DNA from: an uncultured Eubacterium sp.
GTDB lineage: Bacteria > Bacillota > Clostridia > Lachnospirales > Lachnospiraceae
NCBI GenBank assembly: GCA_900545725.1
Contig: URAI01000023.1
Coordinates: 1-28,905 of the forward strand
Reading direction: 5' to 3'
Length of the DNA: 28,905 nucleotides
Each line of letters starts with the position of its first letter. Within the stretch, counting starts at the first letter, position 1. A program made the position numbers and the translations under genes. The notes beneath the pieces are model-generated. The model was given only the letters and a program-made list of their open reading frames with translations, did not search any database and had not been told where the DNA came from. Shown here in pieces: positions 16,042-24,733 of this stretch.

Positions 16042-16482
16042 CTATTCGCGGCTTAAAATCTTAAGATATCTTATTCCTTCAAGCTGCTCTATCTCTTCAA
16101 TCATCTTGGATGAATCACCTGTCGTTGGTAAAATATCAACACTTAATGTAAGTGAAGCAACTCCATTTACAGGAATTGTCTGATGAATTGTAAGAATGTT
16201 AGCCTTAAACTTAGCGACCTTCTTTAATACGAGTGATAAAAGTCCCGGTTCATCATCCATTGATAATACAAATGTTATCGTCTTTCCTTTAACATTATCC
16301 CTGAATGGGAATATATCATCCTTATATTTATAATAGGAGCTTCTGCTTATACCAACCTTTTCTGTCGCATCTGCTATTGGTATTCCTTTAATCTCTATAA
16401 GTCTGTTGACCTCAGCGACCTTAAGAAGCACTTCCGGCAGAGCCTTTTGTTTTACAACATAATACTTTATATCGTTAGCCAT
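16042..16482 (-). CDS. ACT domain protein of the UPF0735 (PheB) family
   Basis: Protein of 146 residues. An N-terminal helical segment looks DNA-binding-like (VNRLIEIKGIPIADATEKVGISRSSYYKYKDDIFPF, about 22-57). A single ACT domain follows (TFVLSMDDEPGLLSLVLKKVAKFKANILTIHQTIPVNGVASLTLSVDI). UPF0735/PheB proteins are often encoded before hom and are thought to be amino-acid-responsive regulators, though this is unproven. A very good ribosome binding site (AGGAGG, 5 nt spacing) sets the start. It is the first gene of the operon, downstream of the promoter at 16554-16582. Confidence 0.88.
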   Translation of the reverse strand: MANDIKYYVVKQKALPEVLLKVAEVNRLIEIKGIPIADATEKVGISRSSYYKYKDDIFPFRDNVKGKTITFVLSMDDEPGLLSLVLKKVAKFKANILTIHQTIPVNGVASLTLSVDILPTTGDSSKMIEEIEQLEGIRYLKILSRE

Positions 16483-16553
16483 AAAATCCTCCTGTCGCAT
16501 ACAATTGTATTTTACTGTTCGTGTAGCAAAGACACTTGTACATGACAGAAAGA

Positions 16554-16582
16554 ATATTATCATAATATCAGCTATATTGCAA
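16554..16582 (-). promoter_or_regulatory. Promoter of the ACT-hom-lysC operon
   Basis: TTGCAA (16577-16582), 17-bp spacer and TAATAT (16554-16559) on the minus strand. The leader is about 65 nt with only a small GTGT/ACAC hairpin. I see no T-box or attenuator, so control is more likely by a protein or by enzyme feedback. Confidence 0.55.
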
Positions 16583-16738
16583 CCTTTATATTGTATTTGT
16601 TAAAAACATTAATTGTACAGCTGCTAAATAACCACAATCTATAATCATTCTGTTAAACCAGAAAATATTTTTATACGGTCTGACACCACTGTTAAACAGA
16701 TTTCCAAAAAAATATGGAATATATAATACATATTAAAA

Positions 16739-16830
16739 TAAAAAAGAAATGTATTAAATTCCCAAGCTGATAGCAAATTATATGAAATCATATGTTATAC
16801 ATCATCCTAAAATTGTAATACATTTCTTTT
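16739..16830 (-). terminator. Terminator downstream of malQ
   Basis: A perfect 15-bp stem AAAAGAAATGTATTA/TAATACATTTCTTTT (16742-16756/16816-16830) encloses 59 nt that itself holds an ATATGA-AA-TCATAT hairpin. A T run follows on the minus strand. The rest of the 413-bp gap 16483-16895 holds only the promoter at 16554 and AT-rich sequence. Confidence 0.6.
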
Positions 16831-16895
16831 ATCTGTTATAATATTATAAATTATTTAATAATAATGTTTGCACATGCGATTAACCGTCAGCAAAA

Positions 16896-18476
16896 TTATT
16901 CCCTTCCAAATACACTTGCAAGATATCTCATATCATTGACATGTTTTTCAGTAAGAGCACCCTTATTCATTCTCCACTTCCAGTTATTGCCAAGTGTAGA
17001 CGGTGTATTGATTCTTGCCCAGTTACCAAGCTTAAGTATATCCTGAACTGCAAATATTACAAGACAGGCTACACTTGAATATGCCGCCCTGAATACATTA
17101 TCTACCATCCTGTCTTTATTGCGGGTGTCAAGATACTCATATGCATAACTAAGCTCCCAATCGGGATGTTCTTCGAAATATCCCATAAGTGTCTCATTAT
17201 CATGTGTTCCGCCATATACAACACAATCTCTTGTATAATTATATGGAAGATGCGGATTCATTCTGTCGCCGCCAAATGCAAATTCAAGCACCTTCATACC
17301 CGGATAATTATTTTCCTTTAAAAGTTCATCAACCTCTGGAAGAAATACTCCTAAATCCTCAGCAATTATCTGCTTATCTCCTATTGCCTCATTAATTACA
17401 TCGGTAAGCTTCTTACCCGGACCTTTTCTATACACTCCACGTCTTGCATCTGGCATATCAGCAGGAATAGCATAATATTTTACTATTCCTATAAAATGAT
17501 CTATTCTTATCACATCATATAACTGTGCAGACTTTTTCATACGCTGTCTCCACCATGTAAAGTCATCTGCTTCTATAGTCTCCCAGTCGTACAATGGATT
17601 GCCCCATTTCTGTCCAAGCTCTGAAAATGCATCAGGTGGGACTCCGGCTACATCGGTTGATTCAAGATTATCATCAAGCTGGAAATCTTTTGTATCAGCC
17701 CATACATCAGCACTGTCATACCCCATATATATAGGAATATCACCAATTATCTTAATTCCATTATCATTGGCATATTCCTTAAGAGCTGTCCACTGCTTAT
17801 CAAATTCATACTGCACAAAAATCCAGAAATCTATATCATCCTTTAAAAGGTGTCTGTATTTATTAAGTCCGGCTTCTGTTCTGAATCTGATATCGTCATC
17901 CCATTCTGCCCATGACACACCCTTATAGTAATCCTTTAATGCCATAAAAAGTGCATAATCCGGCAGCCAGAACTCATTATCTGTTATAAATCTGTCATAC
18001 TCATCTGCTTCATTATCATTATTTTTAAATCTGTCAAAAGCTATATGCAGTACTTCAAAACGAACCTTATACATCTTCTCATAGCTTACATAACTTTCAT
18101 TGCCAAGATTAATATCCCTATTATCAGTATATCTTCCATTCAATGCATCATCCTCTGACACATTGACCGGAACATGACCGTCACCCCAGTCCCTGCATAA
18201 AAGCTCTGATTTGTTAAGCAGGCCTTCCTCTACAAGCATATCCAGATCAATAAAGTATGGATTACCCGCAAATGCCGAAAATGACTGATATGGACTATCT
18301 CCATATGTAGTCGGTCCAAGTGGCAGCACCTGCCAGTATTTATGATTGCATTTTTTTACAAAATCAACAAAATTATATGCTTCTGTGCCAAATGTTCCTA
18401 TGCCATATGGCGAGGCAAGACTGCTTACAGGCATAAGTATTCCTGCACTTCTATCAAATGTTTTAGTTGTCCCCAT
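16896..18476 (-). CDS. malQ: 4-alpha-glucanotransferase (amylomaltase)
   Basis: GH77 enzyme of 526 residues that transfers glucan chains between maltodextrins in the cytosol. Conserved parts are MPVSSLASPYGIGTFG, WQVLPLGPTTYGDSPYQSFSAFAGNPYFIDL, GDIPIY, and the catalytic residues D326 (VIRIDHF), E373 (IIAEDLG) and D426 (GGTHDNETL). The C-terminal WARINTPSTLGNNWKWRM is typical. The ATG has CGGAG 5 nt upstream; a TTG 21 nt earlier is not supported. A small GCCG/CGGC hairpin stands immediately before the ribosome binding site. No other maltose or glycogen gene lies next to it here. Confidence 0.96.
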   Translation of the reverse strand: MGTTKTFDRSAGILMPVSSLASPYGIGTFGTEAYNFVDFVKKCNHKYWQVLPLGPTTYGDSPYQSFSAFAGNPYFIDLDMLVEEGLLNKSELLCRDWGDGHVPVNVSEDDALNGRYTDNRDINLGNESYVSYEKMYKVRFEVLHIAFDRFKNNDNEADEYDRFITDNEFWLPDYALFMALKDYYKGVSWAEWDDDIRFRTEAGLNKYRHLLKDDIDFWIFVQYEFDKQWTALKEYANDNGIKIIGDIPIYMGYDSADVWADTKDFQLDDNLESTDVAGVPPDAFSELGQKWGNPLYDWETIEADDFTWWRQRMKKSAQLYDVIRIDHFIGIVKYYAIPADMPDARRGVYRKGPGKKLTDVINEAIGDKQIIAEDLGVFLPEVDELLKENNYPGMKVLEFAFGGDRMNPHLPYNYTRDCVVYGGTHDNETLMGYFEEHPDWELSYAYEYLDTRNKDRMVDNVFRAAYSSVACLVIFAVQDILKLGNWARINTPSTLGNNWKWRMNKGALTEKHVNDMRYLASVFGRE

Positions 18477-18580
18477 ACATTCTCCGTTCCGCCGCAAAAC
18501 GGCAATATAGTATATTACATATTATTAATAATGCTTAATGAACTCCACCTGTATAGTATATAAGAATTACATAAAAATAT

Positions 18581-18595
18581 AAACAGCATCTGTTA
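18581..18595 (-). terminator. Weak hairpin terminator candidate after cheW
   Basis: AACAG-ATG-CTGTT on the minus strand followed by TTATATTTTT. The stem is only five base pairs, so the call is weak. Confidence 0.3.
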
Positions 18596-18674
18596 TTGTT
18601 TTAACAAATCTGATATATTTCTAAAAAAATTGATATAACAATTCCCACTAATCTTTATTCCACAATAAAACATA

Positions 18675-19142
18675 TTAGTTCTGTGCCATATCATCTGCAA
18701 GCTTCTTAACATTATTAGTTTCTTCATCTGTAAGAAGCTTATCTATATCAAGAAGAATCACAAGTCCTTCCTTAAGATTAGCAACCCTGTCAAGATATGC
18801 TGTTGCACTTGTCTTAACCATAGAAGGCATAGAAACAACCTTATCAGCAGGAAGATCATCTATCTCAAGTACTGCATCCACGCCTAATGCAAGTGCTACT
18901 CCATTAAATCTTACAATAATAAAATTCTCGCTTATGCCGCCTGATTCCATTCCAAACTTCTTCTTTAAATCATATACCGGAACTACCTCACCTCTTAAAT
19001 TAATAATTCCATCAATATATGACGTTGAATTAGGTACAGGTACAATATTAATCTGTTTCTCAATCCCCTGTACCTTATTAATATCTACCCCAAACATCTC
19101 TTCATTTAACTTAAATATAACCGGCTTCATATAATCTGCCAT
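18675..19142 (-). CDS. cheW: CheW-like chemotaxis coupling protein
   Basis: Single CheW domain of 155 residues. VIFKLNEEMFGVDINKVQGIEK, IDGIINLRGEVVPVYDLKKKFGM, FIIVRFNGVALALGVDAVLEI and LKEGLVILLDIDKLL cover the whole fold. CheW links chemoreceptors to CheA; no receptor or kinase gene is in the window. It starts 21 nt after prfB with a strong AGGAGGAG ribosome binding site and no terminator between, so it is probably co-transcribed with release factor 2. It could instead be a CheW/CheV-like scaffold for a distant array. Confidence 0.92.
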   Translation of the reverse strand: MADYMKPVIFKLNEEMFGVDINKVQGIEKQINIVPVPNSTSYIDGIINLRGEVVPVYDLKKKFGMESGGISENFIIVRFNGVALALGVDAVLEIDDLPADKVVSMPSMVKTSATAYLDRVANLKEGLVILLDIDKLLTDEETNNVKKLADDMAQN

Positions 19143-19163
19143 ATCAATCTCCTCCTATTCGTT

Positions 19164-20276
19164 CTATTTCTTATCTATGCTTAAATATGTAAGATATGCA
19201 TTAATAAATGGATCTATATTACCATCCAGCACACTCTGCGCATTACCTACTTCTTTATTAGTTCTGTGATCTTTTACCATTGTATATGGCTGTAATACAT
19301 AGCTTCGTATCTGATTGCCAAAATTAATATCCTTTACATCTCCTCTTATACCAGAGGTCTTTTCCGCATTTTCCTGCTGTTTTAAAAGATACAGCTTAGC
19401 CTTTAACATCTGCATTGCCTTATCTTTATTCTGATGCTGTGACCTTTCATTCTGGCATTGTACAACTATTCCTGTAGGAATATGTGTAATTCTTATCGCT
19501 GATGATGTCTTATTAATATGCTGTCCACCTGCACCACTCGCCCTGTAGGTATCTATCCTTAAATCATCATCATTAATCTCAATATCCACATCTTCTTCAA
19601 TATCCGGCATAACATCACACGATACAAAGGAAGTCTGTCTCTTTCCTGCCGCATTAAATGGAGATATTCTTACAAGTCTGTGAACTCCATGCTCTGACTT
19701 TAAATGTCCGTATGCATTTTCACCTGATATCTCTATTGTAACTGACTTTATTCCTGCTTCTTCACCTTCAAGATAATCAATTGTCTGAACCTGATAACCT
19801 TTTCTTTCTGCCCATCTTGTATACATTCTGAACAACATCTGACACCAGTCGCAGCTTTCTGTTCCTCCGGCACCTGCATGTAATGTAAGAATGGCATTAC
19901 ATTTGTCATATTCGCCTGAAAGTATCGTATCTATTCTAAGACTTTCAAGTTTTTCCTCAAATGATGTAACCTCGCTTTCAATATCTGGAAGCAGGCTTGT
20001 ATCATTCTCTTCCTCTGCCATCTCTATAAGCACCTTAACATCTTCAAGTGACTGTGTAAGCTCATCATATTTTTCAAATGCATCCTTAAGTCCCTTTAAC
20101 TCCTTCATGGCTTTTTGTGACTTATCTGTATCATCCCAGAAACCCGGTGCTTCCATATCTGCTTCCAGTTCTTCAATTCTCTTTTTCTTATTATCAAGAT
20201 CCAAAGCCTGTCTTATATTCTCAAGCGGCTTGTCATATCCTGCAAGCTTATATCTGTACTGATCTAATTCTACCAA
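19164..20276 (-). CDS. prfB: Peptide chain release factor 2
   Basis: RF2 of 370 residues ends translation at UAA and UGA. The codon-recognition tripeptide SPF is at 205-207 and the peptidyl-hydrolysis GGQ at 250-252. In most bacteria prfB needs a +1 frameshift around codon 26. Here the aligned segment (QALDLDNKK, codons CAG GCT TTG GAT CTT) is one uninterrupted frame, with no UGA and no CTTTGA slip site. Autoregulation by frameshifting is therefore absent. The start is TTG with AGGGGA 7 nt upstream. The leader carries a stem-loop (20316-20370) below a good promoter. It follows secA, as in many Firmicutes. Confidence 0.96.
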   Translation of the reverse strand: MVELDQYRYKLAGYDKPLENIRQALDLDNKKKRIEELEADMEAPGFWDDTDKSQKAMKELKGLKDAFEKYDELTQSLEDVKVLIEMAEEENDTSLLPDIESEVTSFEEKLESLRIDTILSGEYDKCNAILTLHAGAGGTESCDWCQMLFRMYTRWAERKGYQVQTIDYLEGEEAGIKSVTIEISGENAYGHLKSEHGVHRLVRISPFNAAGKRQTSFVSCDVMPDIEEDVDIEINDDDLRIDTYRASGAGGQHINKTSSAIRITHIPTGIVVQCQNERSQHQNKDKAMQMLKAKLYLLKQQENAEKTSGIRGDVKDINFGNQIRSYVLQPYTMVKDHRTNKEVGNAQSVLDGNIDPFINAYLTYLSIDKK

Positions 20277-20315
20277 TGTCTAATCCCCTGACCTTAAAAT
20301 TATTATTTTATGATA

Positions 20316-20370
20316 AATGGACAAGCTCTATAAAACCAACTACCATCTGGTAAATAACCGCCTGTCCATT
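20316..20370 (-). promoter_or_regulatory. Stem-loop in the prfB 5' leader
   Basis: Arms AATGGACAGGC (20360-20370) and GCTTGTCCATT (20316-20326) pair over 11 bp with one G-T wobble around a 33-nt loop. The loop contains further short complementary pieces such as ACCA/TGGT. It lies between the inferred transcript start (near 20394) and the TTG start. No T run follows, so it is not a simple terminator. Confidence 0.5.
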
Positions 20371-20400
20371 CCATGTGTACTAAATAATGGTCTGTTAAAT

Positions 20401-20429
20401 ATAATATTAATATCTTTATATCCAGACAA
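20401..20429 (-). promoter_or_regulatory. Promoter of prfB-cheW
   Basis: TTGTCT (20424-20429), 17-bp spacer, TATTAT (20401-20406) on the minus strand, giving a leader of about 118 nt. Confidence 0.5.
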
Positions 20430-20545
20430 ACATAACCGGATAATTATTACAGCCAAATTCAGCAATTATTAATTTTTTGTTACCGTTCACACTAATCACA
20501 ATTTCTGAACAGCTTTTGTTGTGTGCCTATGAACAGCAATCACTT

Positions 20546-23113
20546 CTATGCATGTCTTCCACAACAGTTTTTGTACTTCAATCCACTTCCGCATGGACAT
20601 GGATCATTAGGATAAATCTTCTTTTCTGTTCTCTTAACAGGTCCCTTTACAGAAGGAGCATCATCCTTGTTAGTTCCTGTAGCCTTAGCTACCTGCTCTC
20701 TTTCAACTTTCTGTTCTACCTGAATATGCATAAGAAGTCTTACAGTATCTTCTGTAATTCCCCTTGTCATATCATCAAACATATCATATCCCATTACCTT
20801 ATACTGTACAACCGGATCTCTTTGTCCATAAGCCTGAAGGCCAATACCCTGCTTAAGCTGGTCCATATCATCAATATGATCCATCCATTTACGGTCAATA
20901 ACCTTAAGAAGAACTACACGCTCTATCTCTCTTATCTGTTCCGGCTCAGTAAATAAAGCTTCCTTGTCCTCATACATCTTAACAGCTTTTTCCTTGAGGT
21001 CATGTATAAGTTCATTTTTATTTCTGATATTCTCATTATATGTAATAGGTTCAAATGGAATTGTTGGAACTAAAAGCTCATTAATCTCGTTGTAATCCCA
21101 TTCTTTACTGTCCTTATCTTCATTAATACATCTGTTGACCGTATTCTCAACAAAGTCTGTAATCATCTTGAGTACCGAATTACGCATGCTCTCGCCGTTA
21201 AGAACTCTTCTTCTCTCGGCATAGATAATCTCTCTTTGTTCATTCATAACCTGATCATATTCAAGAAGACGGCTTCTTATACCATAGTTATTAGTCTCTA
21301 TCTTCTTCTGTGCTTTCTCAATGGCACTGCTAAGCATCTTATGTTCAATCTGTTCATGCTCGTCAACACCAAGAGTATTAAAGATATTCATTAATCTTTC
21401 CTGACCAAATAATCTCATCAGGTCATCTTCAAGTGATATATAAAATCTTGATTCACCAGGATCTCCCTGTCTTCCGGCACGGCCTCTTAACTGGTTATCA
21501 ATTCGTCTCGATTCATGTCTTTCTGTACCGATTATCTTAAGACCGCCTGCTGCCCTTGCATCATCATCAAGCTTAATATCAGTTCCTCGGCCAGCCATAT
21601 TAGTTGCAATGGTTACTGCACCATGCTTACCTGCCTGTGATACTATCTCTGCTTCAAGCTCATGATACTTGGCATTAAGTACGTTATGAGGTATTCCCTT
21701 CTTCTTAAGCATCTCACTTAAAAGCTCCGATGTATCAATTGTTATTGTACCCACAAGTACCGGCTGTCCCTTTTCATGTGATTCTATTACCGAATCAACA
21801 ACCGCTTCAAACTTAGCCTTCTTAGTCTTATATACAGCATCATTCAAATCTTTTCTTGCTACCGGCTTATTAGTTGGTATCTCAACAACATCCATGTTAT
21901 ATATCTCACGGAATTCCTTCTCTTCTGTAAGAGCTGTACCTGTCATACCGGCTTTCTTTTCAAATTTATTAAAGAAATTCTGGAAAGTAATTGTCGCAAG
22001 AGTCTTACTCTCTCTTTTAACCTTAACATGTTCCTTAGCTTCAATAGCCTGATGGAGTCCGTCAGAGAATCTACGACCCGGCATTATACGTCCTGTAAAT
22101 TCATCAACGATTAATACCTCATCATCCTTAACTACATAATCCTTATCCCTGAACATGAGATTATGTGCACGAAGCGCAAGTGTTACATTGTGCTGAATCT
22201 CAAGATTCTCAGGATCCGCATAATTATCAATATGGAAGAACTTCTCAACCTTATGGATACCCTGTTCAGTAAGATTAACAACCTTATCCTTCTCGTTAAC
22301 AACGAAATCTCCGTCCTCTTCTATATCTTCCTGCATGATTGCCTGCATCTTAGTCATCTCGCCCTTATACTCACCACGTTGTAACTGTCTTGCAAGTACA
22401 TCACATAATTCATAAAGCTTAGTTGACTTGCCACTCTGTCCTGAAATAATAAGAGGAGTTCTTGCCTCATCTATTAATACAGAATCAACCTCATCAATAA
22501 TACAGTACTTAAGTTCTCTTAAAACAAGCTGTTCCTTGTATATTGCCATATTATCACGAAGATAATCGAAACCTAATTCATTATTAGTAACATATGTAAT
22601 ATCACATGCATATGCCTCTCTTCTTTCATCGTCCTTCATATCATGTAATACTATACCTACGCTAAGACCTAAGAAACGGTGAATCTGAGCCATCCACTCA
22701 GCATCTCGCTTAGCCAGGTAATCATTAACTGTTACTATAAGAACTCCCTCTTCTGTAAGTGCATTAAGATATGCCGGAAGTGTAGATACAAGTGTCTTAC
22801 CCTCACCAGTCTTCATCTCTGCTATACGACCCTGATGTAGTACTATACCACCGATAATCTGAACTCTGTAATGTTCCATTCCAAGAACTCTCCTGCCGGC
22901 TTCTCTTACTACTGCGTATGCTTCTGGAAGAAGATCATCAAGTGTCTCACCCTTCTTTAATCTGTCCTTAAATTCTAAAGTCTTCCCCTGTAACTCTTCG
23001 TCACTTAATGCCACCATCGCATCACGATAGCTTTCAACTTTATCAGCTATAGGTTTAATTCTTTTTAATTCATGGTCACTATGTGTACCAAATAACTTCT
23101 GAACCAGTCCCAT
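20546..23113 (-). CDS. secA: Preprotein translocase ATPase subunit SecA
   Basis: Motor of the Sec export pathway; 855 residues. It has Walker A MKTGEGKT (100-107), the DEAD-type DEVDSVLIDEARTPLIISG, helicase motifs TNMAGRGTDIKL and QLRGRAGRQGDPG, and the C-terminal zinc-binding tail CPCGSGLKYKNCC before RHA. The ATG at 23113 has AAGGAG 7 nt upstream and matches the usual N-terminus (MGLVQKLFG). It has its own promoter after the hpf terminator and is followed by prfB after 269 nt. That gap contains the prfB promoter and leader. Confidence 0.98.
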   Translation of the reverse strand: MGLVQKLFGTHSDHELKRIKPIADKVESYRDAMVALSDEELQGKTLEFKDRLKKGETLDDLLPEAYAVVREAGRRVLGMEHYRVQIIGGIVLHQGRIAEMKTGEGKTLVSTLPAYLNALTEEGVLIVTVNDYLAKRDAEWMAQIHRFLGLSVGIVLHDMKDDERREAYACDITYVTNNELGFDYLRDNMAIYKEQLVLRELKYCIIDEVDSVLIDEARTPLIISGQSGKSTKLYELCDVLARQLQRGEYKGEMTKMQAIMQEDIEEDGDFVVNEKDKVVNLTEQGIHKVEKFFHIDNYADPENLEIQHNVTLALRAHNLMFRDKDYVVKDDEVLIVDEFTGRIMPGRRFSDGLHQAIEAKEHVKVKRESKTLATITFQNFFNKFEKKAGMTGTALTEEKEFREIYNMDVVEIPTNKPVARKDLNDAVYKTKKAKFEAVVDSVIESHEKGQPVLVGTITIDTSELLSEMLKKKGIPHNVLNAKYHELEAEIVSQAGKHGAVTIATNMAGRGTDIKLDDDARAAGGLKIIGTERHESRRIDNQLRGRAGRQGDPGESRFYISLEDDLMRLFGQERLMNIFNTLGVDEHEQIEHKMLSSAIEKAQKKIETNNYGIRSRLLEYDQVMNEQREIIYAERRRVLNGESMRNSVLKMITDFVENTVNRCINEDKDSKEWDYNEINELLVPTIPFEPITYNENIRNKNELIHDLKEKAVKMYEDKEALFTEPEQIREIERVVLLKVIDRKWMDHIDDMDQLKQGIGLQAYGQRDPVVQYKVMGYDMFDDMTRGITEDTVRLLMHIQVEQKVEREQVAKATGTNKDDAPSVKGPVKRTEKKIYPNDPCPCGSGLKYKNCCGRHA

Positions 23114-23145
23114 TCTATATCTCCTTAATAGCAAATTCTTTTTTG

Positions 23146-23174
23146 ATTGTACCACTAAATATATTTTTAAGCAA
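23146..23174 (-). promoter_or_regulatory. Promoter of secA
   Basis: TTGCTT (23169-23174), 17-bp spacer, TACAAT (23146-23151) on the minus strand, directly upstream of the secA ribosome binding site. Confidence 0.65.
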
Positions 23175-23204
23175 GAAGTACAAAAATATAAAACCTTAAA
23201 TAAA

Positions 23205-23243
23205 ACTAAAAACCGCTCTAATGATTAAAAACCATTAGAGCGG
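23205..23243 (-). terminator. Intrinsic terminator of hpf
   Basis: Perfect 11-bp GC-containing stem CCGCTCTAATG/CATTAGAGCGG (23213-23223/23233-23243) with a 9-nt loop, followed on the minus strand by TTTTTAGTTTTATTT. Confidence 0.85.
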
Positions 23244-23280
23244 CAGCTTAAATTAAATTATATTAAATTATATATAATTA

Positions 23281-23811
23281 TTAATCAAGTTCAGGTTCAA
23301 TAAGACCGTATGTATTGCCCTTTCTCTTATATACAACATTAACCTCTTCTGTCTCAGAATTAAAGAATACATAGAAATTATGTCCTAAAAGTTCCATCTG
23401 AACACATGCTTCTTCCGGATCCATTGGCTTAATTCCAAACTTCTTAGTTCTGATAATCTTAACTTCATCTTCATCTTCGTAATCTTTTTCTACGAATTCC
23501 TGGGCAAATGCTGCTGCATTCTGCTGCTTATGTACAATCTTATTCTTATATTTCTTTAACTGACGTTCAATAACCTCTTCTACAAGATCAATTGAAACAT
23601 ACATATCACTGCTTACCTGTTCACTTCTTATAATATTGCCCTTAACAGGTATAGTTACTTCTATCTTCTGTCTTTCTTTTTCCACACTAAGTGTAACATT
23701 AACTTCTGTCTCTGGAGCAAAGAATCTATCGAGCTTTCCTAACTTCTCCTCTACTGCTGACTTTAAACCTTCTGTTACATCAATATTTCTTCCTGTAATT
23801 ATAAAACGCAT
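23281..23811 (-). CDS. hpf: Long-form ribosome hibernation promoting factor
   Basis: Protein of 176 residues. The N-terminal S30AE/RaiA domain (MRFIITGRNIDVTEGLKSAVEEKLGKLDRFF...) binds the decoding region. A charged linker (VEKDYEDEDEVKIIRTKKF) leads to the C-terminal dimerisation domain (PMDPEEACVQMELLGHNFYVFFNSETEEVNVVYKRKGNTYGLIEP). This long form makes 100S ribosome dimers in starvation. AAGGAG lies 9 nt before the chosen ATG; the frame is open 14 codons further but without family homology. The inferred leader is about 490 nt and probably includes a separate structured RNA. Confidence 0.96.
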   Translation of the reverse strand: MRFIITGRNIDVTEGLKSAVEEKLGKLDRFFAPETEVNVTLSVEKERQKIEVTIPVKGNIIRSEQVSSDMYVSIDLVEEVIERQLKKYKNKIVHKQQNAAAFAQEFVEKDYEDEDEVKIIRTKKFGIKPMDPEEACVQMELLGHNFYVFFNSETEEVNVVYKRKGNTYGLIEPELD

Positions 23812-24044
23812 GATGTTCAACTCCTTTTCGTGTATTATCATCGTGTTATTCATGTTGAACTACCTTCACATATATTAAAACTTATACATTCCCTGACATC
23901 TGTAATCCTAAGATACTTTATGATATATATTAACTTAATTAATCAGATTATATTAACTTGCATAAATATCTATTATAAACATCCATATAATATGTTCTGT
24001 AATATAGGAAATATTGTCTTTTATATTATCTGTTAATTGTTAAC

Positions 24045-24295
24045 ATATTACCGGTCTTTAATTAAATCCCACAGGTTATATTATTAATCCTTAAAACCTG
24101 AATTATAATCAATAAGTATTACTGCCGGATATTCATTAAATAACCCTGTCCATTATATCTCTTTAAATAATATCTTAGTTGATAAATTATCTAAATGTTA
24201 AGGAAACCTCCTTACTCAATAAAATTAATAATATATGAAGAATCACGATATGCTTCGGATTAAGATATTAATATAAATCTTCTCCTCTGCTGATA
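24045..24295 (-). ncRNA. Candidate structured RNA upstream of hpf (possible raiA-motif RNA)
   Basis: Downstream of a TATAAT promoter the minus strand holds several local stems: TAAGGA/TCCTTA around GGTT, AATC-CGA/TCG-T-GATT, GATAA/TTATC, and CAGGTT/AACCTG inside a CCGG/CCGG closing pair. This gene-free stretch has no open frame of note. The raiA-motif RNA of Firmicutes is typically found upstream of raiA/hpf, so position and size fit. I could not confirm the family consensus by eye; an ordinary long untranslated leader is the alternative. Confidence 0.4.
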
Positions 24296-24300
24296 TTGTT

Positions 24301-24328
24301 ATTATAACATAATTTTAATTTTTAACAA
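24301..24328 (-). promoter_or_regulatory. Promoter for hpf / upstream RNA
   Basis: TTGTTA (24323-24328), 16-bp spacer and perfect TATAAT (24301-24306) on the minus strand. Confidence 0.6.
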
Positions 24329-24390
24329 GTATATTCACACAATTTCTATAATTTTATTTTTATTTTTCACTCAAATAACATACTGTCTGC

Positions 24391-24418
24391 TATATATGTC
24401 AAACAACAAATTTGTCAA
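24391..24418 (-). promoter_or_regulatory. Second upstream promoter candidate for hpf
   Basis: A perfect TTGACA (24413-24418), 16-bp spacer and TATATA (24391-24396) on the minus strand. Another TTGACA lies at 24397-24402, inside the spacer. Confidence 0.35.
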
Positions 24419-24525
24419 GTATTTTACAGGGATTTCTTGCAGCTTTACGCAGATTTATTATAATTAAACAAAACATTTATTCTGTTTATTGATAAGAAAT
24501 TCACAATATCTATCAACAGTATTTT

Positions 24526-24733
24526 TGTGGATAATGTGGATAATTCTGTGTATAAGTATTTTATCCGATAAAATGGTATTTCTTTATAGTGGATAACTTT
24601 TGAATAAAATGTAGAAGAGTGTCGATAATCTTTTTTTGTTCTTATACCTGTATACATCATTTAGTAAATATGCACAAATGCCATTTATTCAGTTTATATA
24701 AATGTACCACCTAAAAGTATAATATTTTCCACA
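24526..24733. other. DnaA-box cluster in AT-rich DNA (oriC-like)
   Basis: Two perfect DnaA boxes TGTGGATAA stand back to back (24526-24534, 24535-24543). One-mismatch boxes follow: TGTGTATAA (24547-24555), AGTGGATAA (24588-24596), TGTCGATAA (24620-24628), and TTTTCCACA in the opposite orientation (24725-24733). An 8-bp-arm palindrome ATTTTATC-C-GATAAAAT (24558-24574) sits among them. The surrounding 24.3-24.9 kb is very AT-rich and gene-free, and gene orientation changes here. No dnaA or dnaN is in the window, so a DnaA-titrating or regulatory cluster is as possible as an origin. Confidence 0.5.

Noticed and set aside
16483..16560. T-box or threonine attenuator before the ACT-hom operon
   Set aside because: The leader is only about 65 nt and shows no T-box sequence, no run of Thr codons and no terminator/antiterminator pair.
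20303..20374. 23-codon frame in the prfB leader (MEWTGGYLPDGSWFYRACPF...), reminiscent of a cell-wall-binding repeat
   Set aside because: There is no ribosome binding site before its ATG and it coincides with the stem-loop; similarity to choline-binding repeats is only a few residues.
20546..23113. Plus-strand open frames opposite secA and tex
   Set aside because: They are antisense shadows of clearly conserved proteins, with no independent start signals.
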